DNA from: Pseudomonas sp. GM74 | GTDB taxonomy: Bacteria; Pseudomonadota; Gammaproteobacteria; Pseudomonadales; Pseudomonadaceae | Assembly: GCF_000282455.1 (NCBI RefSeq) | Contig: NZ_AKJG01000004.1 | Location: forward strand, 1-64,000 | Direction of reading: 5' to 3' | DNA length: 64,000 nt | Shown here: positions 36,170 to 44,717 of the stretch, piece by piece | Layout: each line of letters starts with the position of its first letter | Numbering within the stretch: the stretch's first letter is position 1 | Program-made: the position numbers and the translations under genes | The notes under the pieces: model-generated | Told to the model about the DNA's origin: nothing | What the model saw: the letters and a program-made list of their open reading frames with translations, nothing else | Database searches by the model: none

Positions 36170-37264
36170 TTACGGCTTGTGCGCCCGGGACAGGAATTCG
36201 TGGGATTGCATTTCCAGCAGTCGGCTGAGGGTACGCTGGAACTCGAAGTTCAGGCGGCCACCGGTGTACAGGTCTTTAAGCTCGACTTCGGCGGAGATGA
36301 TCAGCTTCACGTTGCGGTCATAGAACTCGTCGACCATGTTGATGAAGCGTCGGGCGATGTCGTCGGTGGTGACGCTCATCTGCTCGACATCGCTGAGCAG
36401 CACGGCGTGGAAGATCTTGCCCAGCTCGATGTAGTCGTTCTGGCTGCGCGGGCCATCGCACAGTTCGCGGAAGTTGAACCAGGCCACGTCATCGCATGTG
36501 CGCAGGGCACGAATTTCACGGTTTTCGATCATTAGCACGTCATTTTCGACCGCCGCCGTGCATTCCGGTGTCAGCGCACGGAAGCTCTTGCGCAGGCTTT
36601 CGTTGGCGGCTTCGTCGAGCGGATAGTGGAACAGCTCGGCTTGTTCGAGGTGACGCAGACGATAGTCGACGCCGCTGTCGACGTTGACGATCTCGGTGTT
36701 CTGCTTGATCAGCGCAATGGCCGGCAGGAAGCGCGCGCGTTGCAGGCCGTCCTTGTACAGGCCGTCCGGCACGATGTTCGAAGTCGCGACCAGGGTCACG
36801 CCGTTCTTGAACAGTTCTTCCATCAGAGTGCCAAGGATCATGGCGTCGGTGATGTCGGAAACGAAGAATTCATCGAAGCAGATGACCCGGGCTTCGGTGG
36901 CGAAACGCTTGGCGATGATGGTCAGCGGGTTTTTCTCGCCGCCCAGGGTTTTCATCTCTTCGTGCACGCGCTTCATGAAGCGGTGGAAGTGCGTACGGGA
37001 CTTTTCCTTGAAGGGCAGCGCTTCGAAGAAGGTGTCCACCAGGTAAGTCTTGCCGCGACCTACGCCGCCCCAGAAATACAGGCCCTTGACCGGGGTCTGA
37101 TCCTTCTTGCCAAACAACTTGCCCAGCAGGCCCGGCTTGTTTTGCTCGGCCGCGACCAGGTCGTCGTACAGGCGCTGCAAATGACGCACGGCAGTTTCCT
37201 GCGCGGCGTCATGGAAGAATTCCGGGCGTTTCAGATCAGCTTGATATCGTTCTAGGGGCGTCAT
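36170..37264 (-). CDS. zapE: AFG1/ZapE-family P-loop ATPase
   Basis: A 364-residue cytoplasmic AAA-like ATPase. Walker A is GGVGRGKT (66-73) and Walker B is RVICFDEFFVSD. The N-terminal MTPLERYQADL and the internal FHRFMKRVHEEM segments are family-specific. In E. coli ZapE joins the constricting Z-ring and affects division under low oxygen and heat; the mitochondrial relative AFG1 supports respiratory complexes. It is monocistronic, about 90 bp after the trpS stop on the same strand. Confidence 0.93.
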   Translation of the reverse strand: MTPLERYQADLKRPEFFHDAAQETAVRHLQRLYDDLVAAEQNKPGLLGKLFGKKDQTPVKGLYFWGGVGRGKTYLVDTFFEALPFKEKSRTHFHRFMKRVHEEMKTLGGEKNPLTIIAKRFATEARVICFDEFFVSDITDAMILGTLMEELFKNGVTLVATSNIVPDGLYKDGLQRARFLPAIALIKQNTEIVNVDSGVDYRLRHLEQAELFHYPLDEAANESLRKSFRALTPECTAAVENDVLMIENREIRALRTCDDVAWFNFRELCDGPRSQNDYIELGKIFHAVLLSDVEQMSVTTDDIARRFINMVDEFYDRNVKLIISAEVELKDLYTGGRLNFEFQRTLSRLLEMQSHEFLSRAHKP

Positions 37265-37354
37265 AATTCGTTAGCAAGGCAACAAAAACGGGCCGACACT
37301 GTAGCGACGGCCCCGAGGAATGGCAATCGGCCCTTGGTCGGGCCGAACCGTTGT

Positions 37355-38710
37355 TTATTCCTGAACAGGCGTCAGGGCGATGCGCAAGGCTTCGATGGCC
37401 GCGTCGCGTGCGGCGTTGTCGGCGAAGGACGGGCTGTCGGCAACGCACTCGTCTTCCAGCCAGACACTGAAGCCCAGGGCTTCACTGCGCACGTCCAGAC
37501 CCTGGCCCGCTTGCAACTGCTTGGTCACTTGCCCCGCGGTTTTGCCGTCGGCGAAGTTGCGCGACAACAGTAGTTGTTCGCCATCGGCCGCCAGCAGACG
37601 GAAGCGGAAACTGCCGTCGTCTTCGCGGAAGCTGACAAAACGCGCAGCTTTCGCGGCTTTTTTCTTGATGGTCGTCGCCACCTGGGTCTGGGCAACGAAG
37701 GAGCGCAGGCCCACCGCTTCACGCAGTTCGTTGAGGAACGGCGTCGCCACCGTACGGGCCTTTTTCGCGCCGTGTTGCAGGATGTCTTCCAGATCCGCCG
37801 GGCGCTCGATCAGCTGGTTGTAGCGCTCACGGGACTCGCCCAGTTCACTGTCCAGCAGCTGGAACAGACGATTCTTCGCCTCGCCCCAACCCAGGCCCTG
37901 CAACAGTTCGCTGCGGAACTCGTCGGCCTGCGCCGGGGTGGCGAACGCCTGGAACAGGGTGAACAGGTGCGAGTTATCCGGATCCTTGGCTTCGCCCGGC
38001 GCGCGGGAGTCGGTGACGATCCGCGAAATGGCGTCCTTCATCTCTTTGGCGCTGCTGAACAGCGGGATGGTGTTGTCGTAGCTCTTCGACATCTTGCGGC
38101 CATCCAGGCCCGGCAACGTGGCGACGCTCTCTTCGATCAATGCCTCGGGCATGGTGAAGAACTCTTTGCCCTGGCCAAACAGGTGGTTGAAGCGCTGGCC
38201 GATGTCGCGGGCCATTTCCACGTGCTGGATCTGGTCACGACCGACCGGCACCTTGTGCGCATTGAACATCAGGATGTCCGCGGCCATCAGCACCGGGTAG
38301 CTGTACAGGCCCATGGTGATGCCGGCGTCCGGGTCTTCGCCGGTCTCGACGTTCTTGTCCACCGAAGCCTTGTAGGCGTGGGCGCGATTAAGCAGACCCT
38401 TGGCGGCAACGCAGGTCAGCAGCCAGGTCAGTTCGGGGATTTCCGGGATGTCGGACTGGCGGTAAAAAGTCACGCGGTCGACATCCAGACCACCGGCCAG
38501 CCAGGTCGCGGCGATTTCCAGACGCGAGCGCTGGATGCGCAGCGGGTCATCGCACTTGATCAGGGCGTGGTAGTCGGCCAGGAAGTAGAACGAATCGGCA
38601 TTACTGTCACGGCTGGCGACGATCGCCGGGCGGATGGCGCCAGCGTAGTTGCCCAGGTGCGGCGTGCCGGTGGTGGTGATGCCGGTGAGGATACGGGTAC
38701 GAGTCGTCAT
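37355..38710 (-). CDS. trpS: Tryptophanyl-tRNA synthetase with C-terminal extension
   Basis: A 451-residue class I synthetase charging tRNA-Trp. The HIGH-type motif reads PHLGNYAG near residue 17, and KMSKS is at 206-210. The catalytic and anticodon-binding parts end at about residue 340. A further 110 residues follow a Lys/Ala linker ([11 protein letters not shown]) and look like a YegP/DUF1508-type fold ([19 protein letters not shown]). E. coli TrpS (334 residues) lacks it, while pseudomonads generally carry it. ATG at 38710 is chosen over an upstream TTG. Confidence 0.96.
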   Translation of the reverse strand: MTTRTRILTGITTTGTPHLGNYAGAIRPAIVASRDSNADSFYFLADYHALIKCDDPLRIQRSRLEIAATWLAGGLDVDRVTFYRQSDIPEIPELTWLLTCVAAKGLLNRAHAYKASVDKNVETGEDPDAGITMGLYSYPVLMAADILMFNAHKVPVGRDQIQHVEMARDIGQRFNHLFGQGKEFFTMPEALIEESVATLPGLDGRKMSKSYDNTIPLFSSAKEMKDAISRIVTDSRAPGEAKDPDNSHLFTLFQAFATPAQADEFRSELLQGLGWGEAKNRLFQLLDSELGESRERYNQLIERPADLEDILQHGAKKARTVATPFLNELREAVGLRSFVAQTQVATTIKKKAAKAARFVSFREDDGSFRFRLLAADGEQLLLSRNFADGKTAGQVTKQLQAGQGLDVRSEALGFSVWLEDECVADSPSFADNAARDAAIEALRIALTPVQE

Positions 38711-38734
38711 GGGTAATCGCTTGTCAGACTGCAA

Positions 38735-39379
38735 TCAATTCGAGAGACGCGGCAGGATCAGATCCTTGAGATCGGTCAGCTTGCCATGAAAAAAGTGTCC
38801 GCATTCTGCCACTTTCAGCAGCTCATGGGGGCGTTCGAGCTTGTCGGACCATTCGTAAACAAGCTGCGGATCGATCACTTCGTCGGTTTCCGGCTGGATC
38901 AGGGTCAACTCGCCGTGCTGCGGCAGCTGATCCTGATCGCCCAGGCGCATGACCGCTGGCGCGACCATGAACAAGTGCTTGAGCTTCTCGCCCTTCGCTT
39001 CCAGACGTCCGCCGAGACTTGCTGCAACAAATCCACCGAAGGAGAAACCGAACAGGGTCAGTGGCAATTGCGGGTGTCTGGCGCGAAACCATTCGGCGAC
39101 AGCCTGTGCGTCATCGACTTCGCCGGTGCCCATGTCGTGGGTGCCTTCGCTGGCGCCGACACCACGGTAGTTAAAACGCAGGGTGATCAAACCGGCATCA
39201 CGCGCAGTGCGCTGCAGGGTCGAGACCACTTTGTTGAGCATGGTGCCGCCCTGCACCGGGTTCGGATGGCAGATGAGCGCCAGGCCACGCGGCTGCTCGT
39301 TGTCCAGACTGTTGTTTTCCAGAAGCAGTGCTTCCAGTTGACCCACCGGGCCATCAATCACTACAGGGGTTTCACGCAT
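38735..39379 (-). CDS. Alpha/beta hydrolase, serine-esterase-like
   Basis: A 214-residue cytoplasmic hydrolase of the small dienelactone-hydrolase-like group. The oxyanion region is ICHPNPVQGGTMLNKVV and the nucleophile elbow is GFSFGG (Ser). The later VIDPQLVYEW and the C-terminal CGHFFHGKL give the likely Asp and His. The start MRETPVVIDG at 39379 is chosen because the 51 upstream codons are Arg-rich and overlap the promoter of the divergent gene. Substrate unknown. It ends 24 bp before the trpS start and may share its transcript. Confidence 0.88.
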   Translation of the reverse strand: MRETPVVIDGPVGQLEALLLENNSLDNEQPRGLALICHPNPVQGGTMLNKVVSTLQRTARDAGLITLRFNYRGVGASEGTHDMGTGEVDDAQAVAEWFRARHPQLPLTLFGFSFGGFVAASLGGRLEAKGEKLKHLFMVAPAVMRLGDQDQLPQHGELTLIQPETDEVIDPQLVYEWSDKLERPHELLKVAECGHFFHGKLTDLKDLILPRLSN

Positions 39380-39523
39380 AAGCAAGGAAGGAACTCCGTG
39401 ACCCCGGATCGGGTCGACTCGTCTAGCAAATTGTCTGTGGCTGTCTATTGCGAGTGAATCGCGGTATACAGCGCAGGTTCGAGCCGTTAACGTAAAGCAA
39501 AGCCGTTTATAGAGGAAGGACTC

Positions 39524-39958
39524 GTGGAACACTCGCTCTTAGTTTGGTTGTTACCGACTCTTGCCCTGGTTGTGGGTGTCGCCATTGGGTTCCTGATCGC
39601 TCGCGTTGCACCGAACGCCGCGCCCAGCCGCACGCAGCGTCAGCTGGACGATATTCAGGAACGTTTCGACAGTTATCAGAATGAGGTGGTGACCCACTTC
39701 AACAGCACCGCGACACTGGTCAAGAAACTGACTCAGAGCTATCAGGAAGTGCAGGACCATCTCGCCGAGGGCGCCAACCGCCTGGCCCTGGACGAGCAGA
39801 CTCGCCAACGCCTGCTGGCTTCCCTGCACGCCGACGCGGCGCAGGCGCCCCGTGAACGCCTGACGCCACCGCGCGATCAGGAGCCGCCGCGCGACTACGC
39901 ACCGAAAGCCCCGAACTCGCCGGGCATGCTCGATGAGCATTATGGCCTGAAGAAGTAA
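39524..39958 (+). CDS. zapG: YhcB/ZapG family inner-membrane protein
   Basis: A 144-residue protein with one N-terminal membrane helix (about 5-26), then a cytoplasmic coiled coil (RQLDDIQERFDSYQNEVVTHF ... KLTQSYQEVQDHL) and a Pro/Arg-rich tail ending in MLDEHYGLKK. This is the DUF1043 family. In E. coli it links envelope growth and division. GTG at 39524 follows a clear GAGGAAGGA ribosome site. Divergent from the alpha/beta hydrolase; closed by a strong terminator. Confidence 0.92.
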   Translation: MEHSLLVWLLPTLALVVGVAIGFLIARVAPNAAPSRTQRQLDDIQERFDSYQNEVVTHFNSTATLVKKLTQSYQEVQDHLAEGANRLALDEQTRQRLLASLHADAAQAPRERLTPPRDQEPPRDYAPKAPNSPGMLDEHYGLKK

Positions 39959-39977
39959 TCAGCTTTCGCGCAAAACA

Positions 39978-40016
39978 AAAAGCCCCCGGACAAGTGATTC
40001 TCCGGGGGCTTTTTTA
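39978..40016 (+). terminator. Terminator after zapG
   Basis: AGCCCCCGGA (39981-39990) pairs with TCCGGGGGCT (40001-40010) around a ten-base loop, followed by a T-run. It starts 20 bp after the zapG stop. Confidence 0.92.
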
Positions 40017-40052
40017 TTACTGATCCGTTTTATCTGTTGCCCACCCCGGCCC

Positions 40053-40143
40053 CTTCGCGGGCAAGCCCGCTCCCACAGTGGTCGATGTCGGACACAAAAT
40101 CTGCATTCAACACTAACCTGTGGGAGCGGGCTTGCCCGCGAAG
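40053..40143. repeat. REPIN: inverted REP pair
   Basis: Arms 40053-40078 and 40118-40143 are perfectly inverted copies of the REP core (CTTCGCGGGCAAGCCCGC plus TCCCACAG), 39 bp apart. Same family as the element at 33674-33743. It sits between two terminators of convergent genes. Confidence 0.92.
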
Positions 40144-40164
40144 AGGCCAGAACTGACGATACAA

Positions 40165-40208
40165 AAAAGCCCGCCTGATCTACTTAGGATCGGGCGGGCA
40201 TTTTTTTA
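40165..40208 (-). terminator. Terminator after the OmpA-like lipoprotein gene
   Basis: GCCCGCCTGATC pairs with GATCGGGCGGGC (one G-T pair), with six- to seven-base A/T runs on both sides. It lies 23 bp after the minus-strand gene's stop. Confidence 0.92.
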
Positions 40209-40230
40209 CACCTGGGGTTCAATCAGACGA

Positions 40231-40971
40231 TCAAGGGTACTGCTGAACCGTACCTTGCTGCTGGGCACCGTACTGCTGGCCCGGAATCGCCTTGAGGTTG
40301 ACCTCTACACGGCGGTTCTGCGCACGACCATTGACATCAGCGTTGCTGGCAACCGGGCTATCCGGGCCGGCGCCGCGAGCGCTCAGGTTGGCACCGCTGA
40401 CACCTTGCGAGGTCAGGTAGGTTGCCACGCTCTGGGCACGACGCTGGGACAGGTCCATGTTGTGCTGACGGCTGCCGGTGCTGTCGGTATAGCCGACGAT
40501 CTCGATCTGGTTCTGGTTGAACTCTTTCAGCGAGCCCGCCAGGTTGTTCAGCGGCTGATAGAAACCTGGGGCAATGTTCGCCGAATCGGTCGCGAACGTG
40601 ATGTTGCCCGGCATGATCAGCTTGATCTGGTCGCCCTGGCGCTGAACTTCAACACCGGTGTTGGCCATGCTGGCGCGCAGCTTTTTCTCTTGCTGATCGG
40701 CGTAGTAGCCGTAGCCGGCGGCGGAAGCACCGACCACCGCCGCACCGATCAGTGCGCCCTTGCCACGGTTATCGTGGTTGATCGCAGCACCGGCCAGCGC
40801 ACCGGCCAGAGCGCCGAGGCCACCGTATTTCGCGGTCTTGCTCATGCCTTCGGAGCCGCTATCCGCCTGGCCCTGTGCCTGGCCCTGACCGCCGTATGGG
40901 TTAGGCGAGGCACAACCGGACAAAACGGCCACAGCCGTAGCGAGAATAATCAAACGACGCGTGGTGAACAT
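40231..40971 (-). CDS. OmpA-family peptidoglycan-associated lipoprotein (YiaD-like)
   Basis: A 246-residue lipoprotein with signal peptide and lipobox LSGC (Cys20). Residues about 45-90 are Gly/Ala-rich and form a glycine-zipper-like stretch (YGGLGALAGALAGAAI, GALIGAAVVGASAAGYG). The C-terminal OmpA domain (about 115-230) has FATDSANIAPGF, VGYTDSTGSRQHNMDLSQRR and NGRAQNRRVEV, which bind peptidoglycan. Its likely role is tethering the outer membrane to the wall; E. coli YiaD is the closest comparison. Monocistronic with its own terminator. Confidence 0.93.
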   Translation of the reverse strand: MFTTRRLIILATAVAVLSGCASPNPYGGQGQAQGQADSGSEGMSKTAKYGGLGALAGALAGAAINHDNRGKGALIGAAVVGASAAGYGYYADQQEKKLRASMANTGVEVQRQGDQIKLIMPGNITFATDSANIAPGFYQPLNNLAGSLKEFNQNQIEIVGYTDSTGSRQHNMDLSQRRAQSVATYLTSQGVSGANLSARGAGPDSPVASNADVNGRAQNRRVEVNLKAIPGQQYGAQQQGTVQQYP

Positions 40972-41074
40972 GTAAAGCTCCTACTTTTTTTGCATTCTGT
41001 GGTGCAACGGACCAAGGCACAGCCTTTGCGGGTGTTGGATCACTTCCGGGAACAAAAATTCCGCTCGTTACAAA

Positions 41075-41716
41075 TCAGGCCCGCACAAAGGGGTTTTCGC
41101 GCATTTCATCGCCCAGACGGGTGTCCGGACCATGCCCGGCCACCACCGTCGCCTCTTCGTCAAGGGTGTACAAACGCTGCTTGATCGAACGCACGATGGT
41201 CGCCTGGTCACCGCCCCACAAATCCGTACGCCCGACGCCGCGACGAAACAGCGTATCACCGGCAATCAGCAACTTGGCCTCGGAAAACCAGAAGCTCATG
41301 GAGCCCGGTGTATGACCCGGCGTGTGCAGCGCCACGCCACAGCCGCAGGCCAGCTCTTCATCATCGGCCAGCCAGCGGTCCGGGGATGGCACCGGGGTAT
41401 AAGGAACGCCGAACATCTGGCACTGCATTTCCAGGTTGTCCCAGAGAAACTGGTCTTCCTTGTGCAAATGCAGGGTCGCGCCGGTTTTTTCCTTGAGTTG
41501 GCCAGAAGCCAGGAAGTGATCGAGGTGCGCGTGGGTGTGAATGATGCTGACCACTTTCAGCCCCAGGGCATCGAGACGCGCCAGGATCAGCTCATGATTG
41601 CCACCCGGATCGACAACGATGGCCTTTTTCGTCACCGGATCGCCGATGATCGTGCAGTTGCACTGCAACGGGCCGACGGGGAAGGTTTCGCGGATGAGGG
41701 TGGGATGCTGGGACAT
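41075..41716 (-). CDS. Metallo-beta-lactamase-fold hydrolase (glyoxalase II-like)
   Basis: A 213-residue zinc hydrolase. THAHLDH gives the binuclear metal site, with further ligands in HTPGHTPGS, LIAGDTLF and the C-terminal VVAGHGPDT. N-terminal NCTIIGDPVTKKAIVVDPGG is typical of the YcbL/GloC group of hydroxyacylglutathione hydrolases, which lack the classic GloB C-terminal helices. The start MSQHPTL at 41716 is chosen over one 14 codons upstream. It follows the LuxR gene by 86 bp on the same strand; a functional link is not shown. Confidence 0.92.
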   Translation of the reverse strand: MSQHPTLIRETFPVGPLQCNCTIIGDPVTKKAIVVDPGGNHELILARLDALGLKVVSIIHTHAHLDHFLASGQLKEKTGATLHLHKEDQFLWDNLEMQCQMFGVPYTPVPSPDRWLADDEELACGCGVALHTPGHTPGSMSFWFSEAKLLIAGDTLFRRGVGRTDLWGGDQATIVRSIKQRLYTLDEEATVVAGHGPDTRLGDEMRENPFVRA

Positions 41717-41802
41717 CGGGGCCTGCTCGATAAACGGGGACGGGCGATTTTCGCACAATTGAGTATCCAGCCAATGGCCGCGATGTGTAACGTGAAAAAT
41801 CC

Positions 41803-44541
41803 TTAACCCAGCATCCCCAATTCCTTGGCTCGCGCCACAGCCTGTGTACGCCTCTCGACCCCGAGTTTGCTGTTGATGTGGCTGGCGTGGGTCTTGACCG
41901 TGTGCAGGGAAATAAACAGCTGATCGCTGATTTCCTGGTTCGAACAGCCTTGGGCAATCAATCGCAGGACCGCCATTTCCCGGGTGCTGAGCTGTTCCGC
42001 GGTCGCGCAGGACTCCAGCCCGGGACGGACAGCCAATGCCGGCAGTTTTTCACTGAGGCTCAGGGACACGGGGGTTGGCGGACAGTTTTGAAGCTGTCCA
42101 CGCACCCAGTCCGGGTGCTCGGCCAGCAAGCCCTCGAAGGGTTGCAGCACGCCTCCGCCGGCGGCGTCCAGCGCCTGGGACAGTGCCTTGCGTGCTTCTG
42201 GCTCCCGTCCGCTGCCCAGCAACAACGCCACTTTCTGGGTCAGCGCCATGACGCTGAGCATCTGCCGGCCGCTTTGCTGGCCATGTTCAAGCAGCGCATT
42301 CAAACGCCCTTCGGCCAGCATCGGCTGACCCTGGATGACGTCGAGCAAGGCTTGTTGCAATTCGATATGCAGCGGCAATTGCGGGTGGAATTCTGGTGGT
42401 GCCGCCCCGTTTTCGCCGTTATAGGTCTGCCCCAGGCGTGCCAGCCAGGCTTCGGCCAGATCGGTGCGCCCCTGGGCCAGCCAGAGTTCACATTTGACCA
42501 GGGTGATCATGGCCAGGTAGTAGATTGGTGGCACATCCCAGATGTGCATGAGGCGTTCGGCTTCGGCAAGTTCGGCAAAGGCCTTGGCAAACTCGCCACT
42601 GTTGCCTTCCAGCCTGGCAATCACGCAGTGGCCGATCAGCACGCTGATGTCACGGCAGGCACGCGCCTCGCTCAAACCGGCCTGTAATCGCACCCGCGCC
42701 AATTGTGGCTGCATGCGCAGGGCCAGCAAAAAGCCTTCGTACAAGGTCAGCCGGGCGCGAACCGCATACAGCCGCTGCGCAGACAAGCTCTGCAGGCGCT
42801 GCATTCCCTGACGAACCTCCTCCAGCGCCCGACAGATTTCCCCCCGCGCTTGCAGCACCCGGGCGCGGTCGTAGTGCGCCAGTGCTTCGAACAAGGGGTT
42901 GCCGACCCGTTGCGCCAGTTCCAGCGATTCGCGGTTAAGCCCTCGTGCCCGCCACAAATCACCGTCGGCAATGGCCAGGTTGGACAGGGTCGAGAGGCAC
43001 ATCAGCCGCTGGCCGTAACGTTTGGACGGAAGACTTTCCAACGCTTCGCCGCAGTACCGCAGCGTCAGTTCGCGGTTGCCGCGCCCACGGGCAATGATGC
43101 CGCTCAACGCCAGCCATTGAGCCAGCATCGACTTCTGGGCGGTGGCCGATGGAGCGGGCAGGAAACGGCTCAAATGGCTGGCCAGTTCTTCGGCGGCATC
43201 CAGTTGGCACGCCATCCCCAGTGCCCAGCTATAGAGCACGATCAGTCGCGGCGTGCTGATCAACAAGCTGTCAGGCAAGTCCATTTTCCAGCGCAGCAAC
43301 ATACCGACGTTCTGCTCCGCCAGCAGTTGCTCTTCGGAGAGGTTCTGCACCAGGTTCGCCGCGACGTCCAGGTGGCCGGCGCGCAAAGCCTGCTCCACGG
43401 CCTCATCGAGCAGGCCCTGGGCATTGAACCAGCGGCAGGCACGCAGGTGCAGGCTGGCGGGCGGCACCATCGACTGGGAAGTCGGGCGCGTGCGCAACAG
43501 ATCGGAAAAAAGGTGGTGGTAACGATACCAGTGGCCATGCTCGTCCAGCGGCACCAGGAACACTTGGTGGGCGAGCAGGAAACGCAGGATCTCTCCGCTG
43601 TCATGGGCGTCGCGAACGGCGTCGCACAGTTCGCTGCAAAAACGTTCCTGGGGCGCTGTGTCATAGAGGAATGACTGGACCTCGGCCGGCAGGCAATCGA
43701 TGACCTCTTCGAGCAAGTAATCGCGGATCAGCCCTTCCCCGCCGTGCAACGATTGCGGCAGCGCACCATCGGTGCCCGCCTCCGAGGCGGCCAGCAGCCA
43801 GAAACGTAACCCCGCGACCCAACCTTCGCTGCGCTGGATCAGGTTTTCCAGCGCCTCACCGCGCAAGGAACTGCTGTGCCGGTCGAGCAGACTCAAGGCC
43901 TCGTCATGGGTCAGGCGCAGATCCTGTTCATGCAACTCAAGCAGTTGTCGCGACAGCCGCAGCCGCGCCAGGTGCCAGTCGGGACGCTGGCGACTGGTGA
44001 CCATCACGAGCAAGCCATCGGGGAGATGATTGAGGAAAAATTGCAGGCAACGATCCAGCACCGGCCCCTGGGCCAGATGGTAATCATCCAGCACCAGCAG
44101 CAATGGCGTCGCGGTGGACAGGTGTTCGGCCAGTTCGTCGAGCAGGCCGTCCAGCCACTCTTCGAACGCGAACGGCTGATGGCGCTGGCGCATTTTCAAC
44201 AGCCCGAGGGATTGCCTGCCCAGGTGCGGAAAGTAGTCCTGAAGGCCTTCCAGCAGGCGTTCGAGAAAACGTCCCGGGTCACTGTCTCGCGGGCTCAAGC
44301 CCAGCCAGAGACTTCGCCAGTGCGCCGGCAACCCCTGACAGAATTCCACCGCCAACGAACTCTTGCCGAACCCTGCCGGTGCGCTGACCAGCAGCAACCT
44401 GCCACCGAGCCCGGCACTCAGGCGCTCACACAACCGTGGACGCAGCACATGGCCGTCGGGCAACGGCGGGCGGAAGAAGCGCCCGTCGAGTGTCGCGACA
44501 GCAACGTTTGCAGAACCTGGGGGTGTAGACAAATCAGTCAT
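41803..44541 (-). CDS. MalT-like LuxR-family transcriptional regulator
   Basis: A 912-residue STAND-class regulator. Walker A is SAPAGFGKSS (53-62) and Walker B is LLLVLDDYHLA (about 147-157). A winged-helix and long TPR-like helical sensor region spans about 350-820, and a LuxR helix-turn-helix ends the protein (STREMAVLRLIAQGCSNQEIS ... SLHTVKTHASHI). Such proteins bind an inducer and ATP, oligomerise and activate transcription. It lies downstream of, and on the same strand as, the DUF1329, DUF1302 and acyl-CoA ligase genes, so it is their likely activator. The inducer is unknown. Confidence 0.92.
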   Translation of the reverse strand: MTDLSTPPGSANVAVATLDGRFFRPPLPDGHVLRPRLCERLSAGLGGRLLLVSAPAGFGKSSLAVEFCQGLPAHWRSLWLGLSPRDSDPGRFLERLLEGLQDYFPHLGRQSLGLLKMRQRHQPFAFEEWLDGLLDELAEHLSTATPLLLVLDDYHLAQGPVLDRCLQFFLNHLPDGLLVMVTSRQRPDWHLARLRLSRQLLELHEQDLRLTHDEALSLLDRHSSSLRGEALENLIQRSEGWVAGLRFWLLAASEAGTDGALPQSLHGGEGLIRDYLLEEVIDCLPAEVQSFLYDTAPQERFCSELCDAVRDAHDSGEILRFLLAHQVFLVPLDEHGHWYRYHHLFSDLLRTRPTSQSMVPPASLHLRACRWFNAQGLLDEAVEQALRAGHLDVAANLVQNLSEEQLLAEQNVGMLLRWKMDLPDSLLISTPRLIVLYSWALGMACQLDAAEELASHLSRFLPAPSATAQKSMLAQWLALSGIIARGRGNRELTLRYCGEALESLPSKRYGQRLMCLSTLSNLAIADGDLWRARGLNRESLELAQRVGNPLFEALAHYDRARVLQARGEICRALEEVRQGMQRLQSLSAQRLYAVRARLTLYEGFLLALRMQPQLARVRLQAGLSEARACRDISVLIGHCVIARLEGNSGEFAKAFAELAEAERLMHIWDVPPIYYLAMITLVKCELWLAQGRTDLAEAWLARLGQTYNGENGAAPPEFHPQLPLHIELQQALLDVIQGQPMLAEGRLNALLEHGQQSGRQMLSVMALTQKVALLLGSGREPEARKALSQALDAAGGGVLQPFEGLLAEHPDWVRGQLQNCPPTPVSLSLSEKLPALAVRPGLESCATAEQLSTREMAVLRLIAQGCSNQEISDQLFISLHTVKTHASHINSKLGVERRTQAVARAKELGMLG

Positions 44542-44654
44542 AGCCGGCTCTTGTTTGAATTGCGGGTGGCGGCGTTGCAGATGTCCGCAGACTAGCCGTA
44601 AACGGATAGGGAATGAAGGTAATTGCTACAAATGGCTACAAAAAGTCTACAAGC

Positions 44655-44688
44655 AAAAAAAAACGCCCCGAACCAGTCGGGGCGTTTT
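44655..44688 (-). terminator. Terminator after the DUF1329 gene
   Basis: AAAACGCCCCGA (44660-44671) pairs with TCGGGGCGTTTT (44677-44688). On the minus strand nine T follow. It separates the DUF1302-DUF1329 transcript from the LuxR-type regulator gene. Confidence 0.92.
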
Positions 44689-44717
44689 CAGAGGGTGCGG
44701 CCTCTACTCAGTACACC

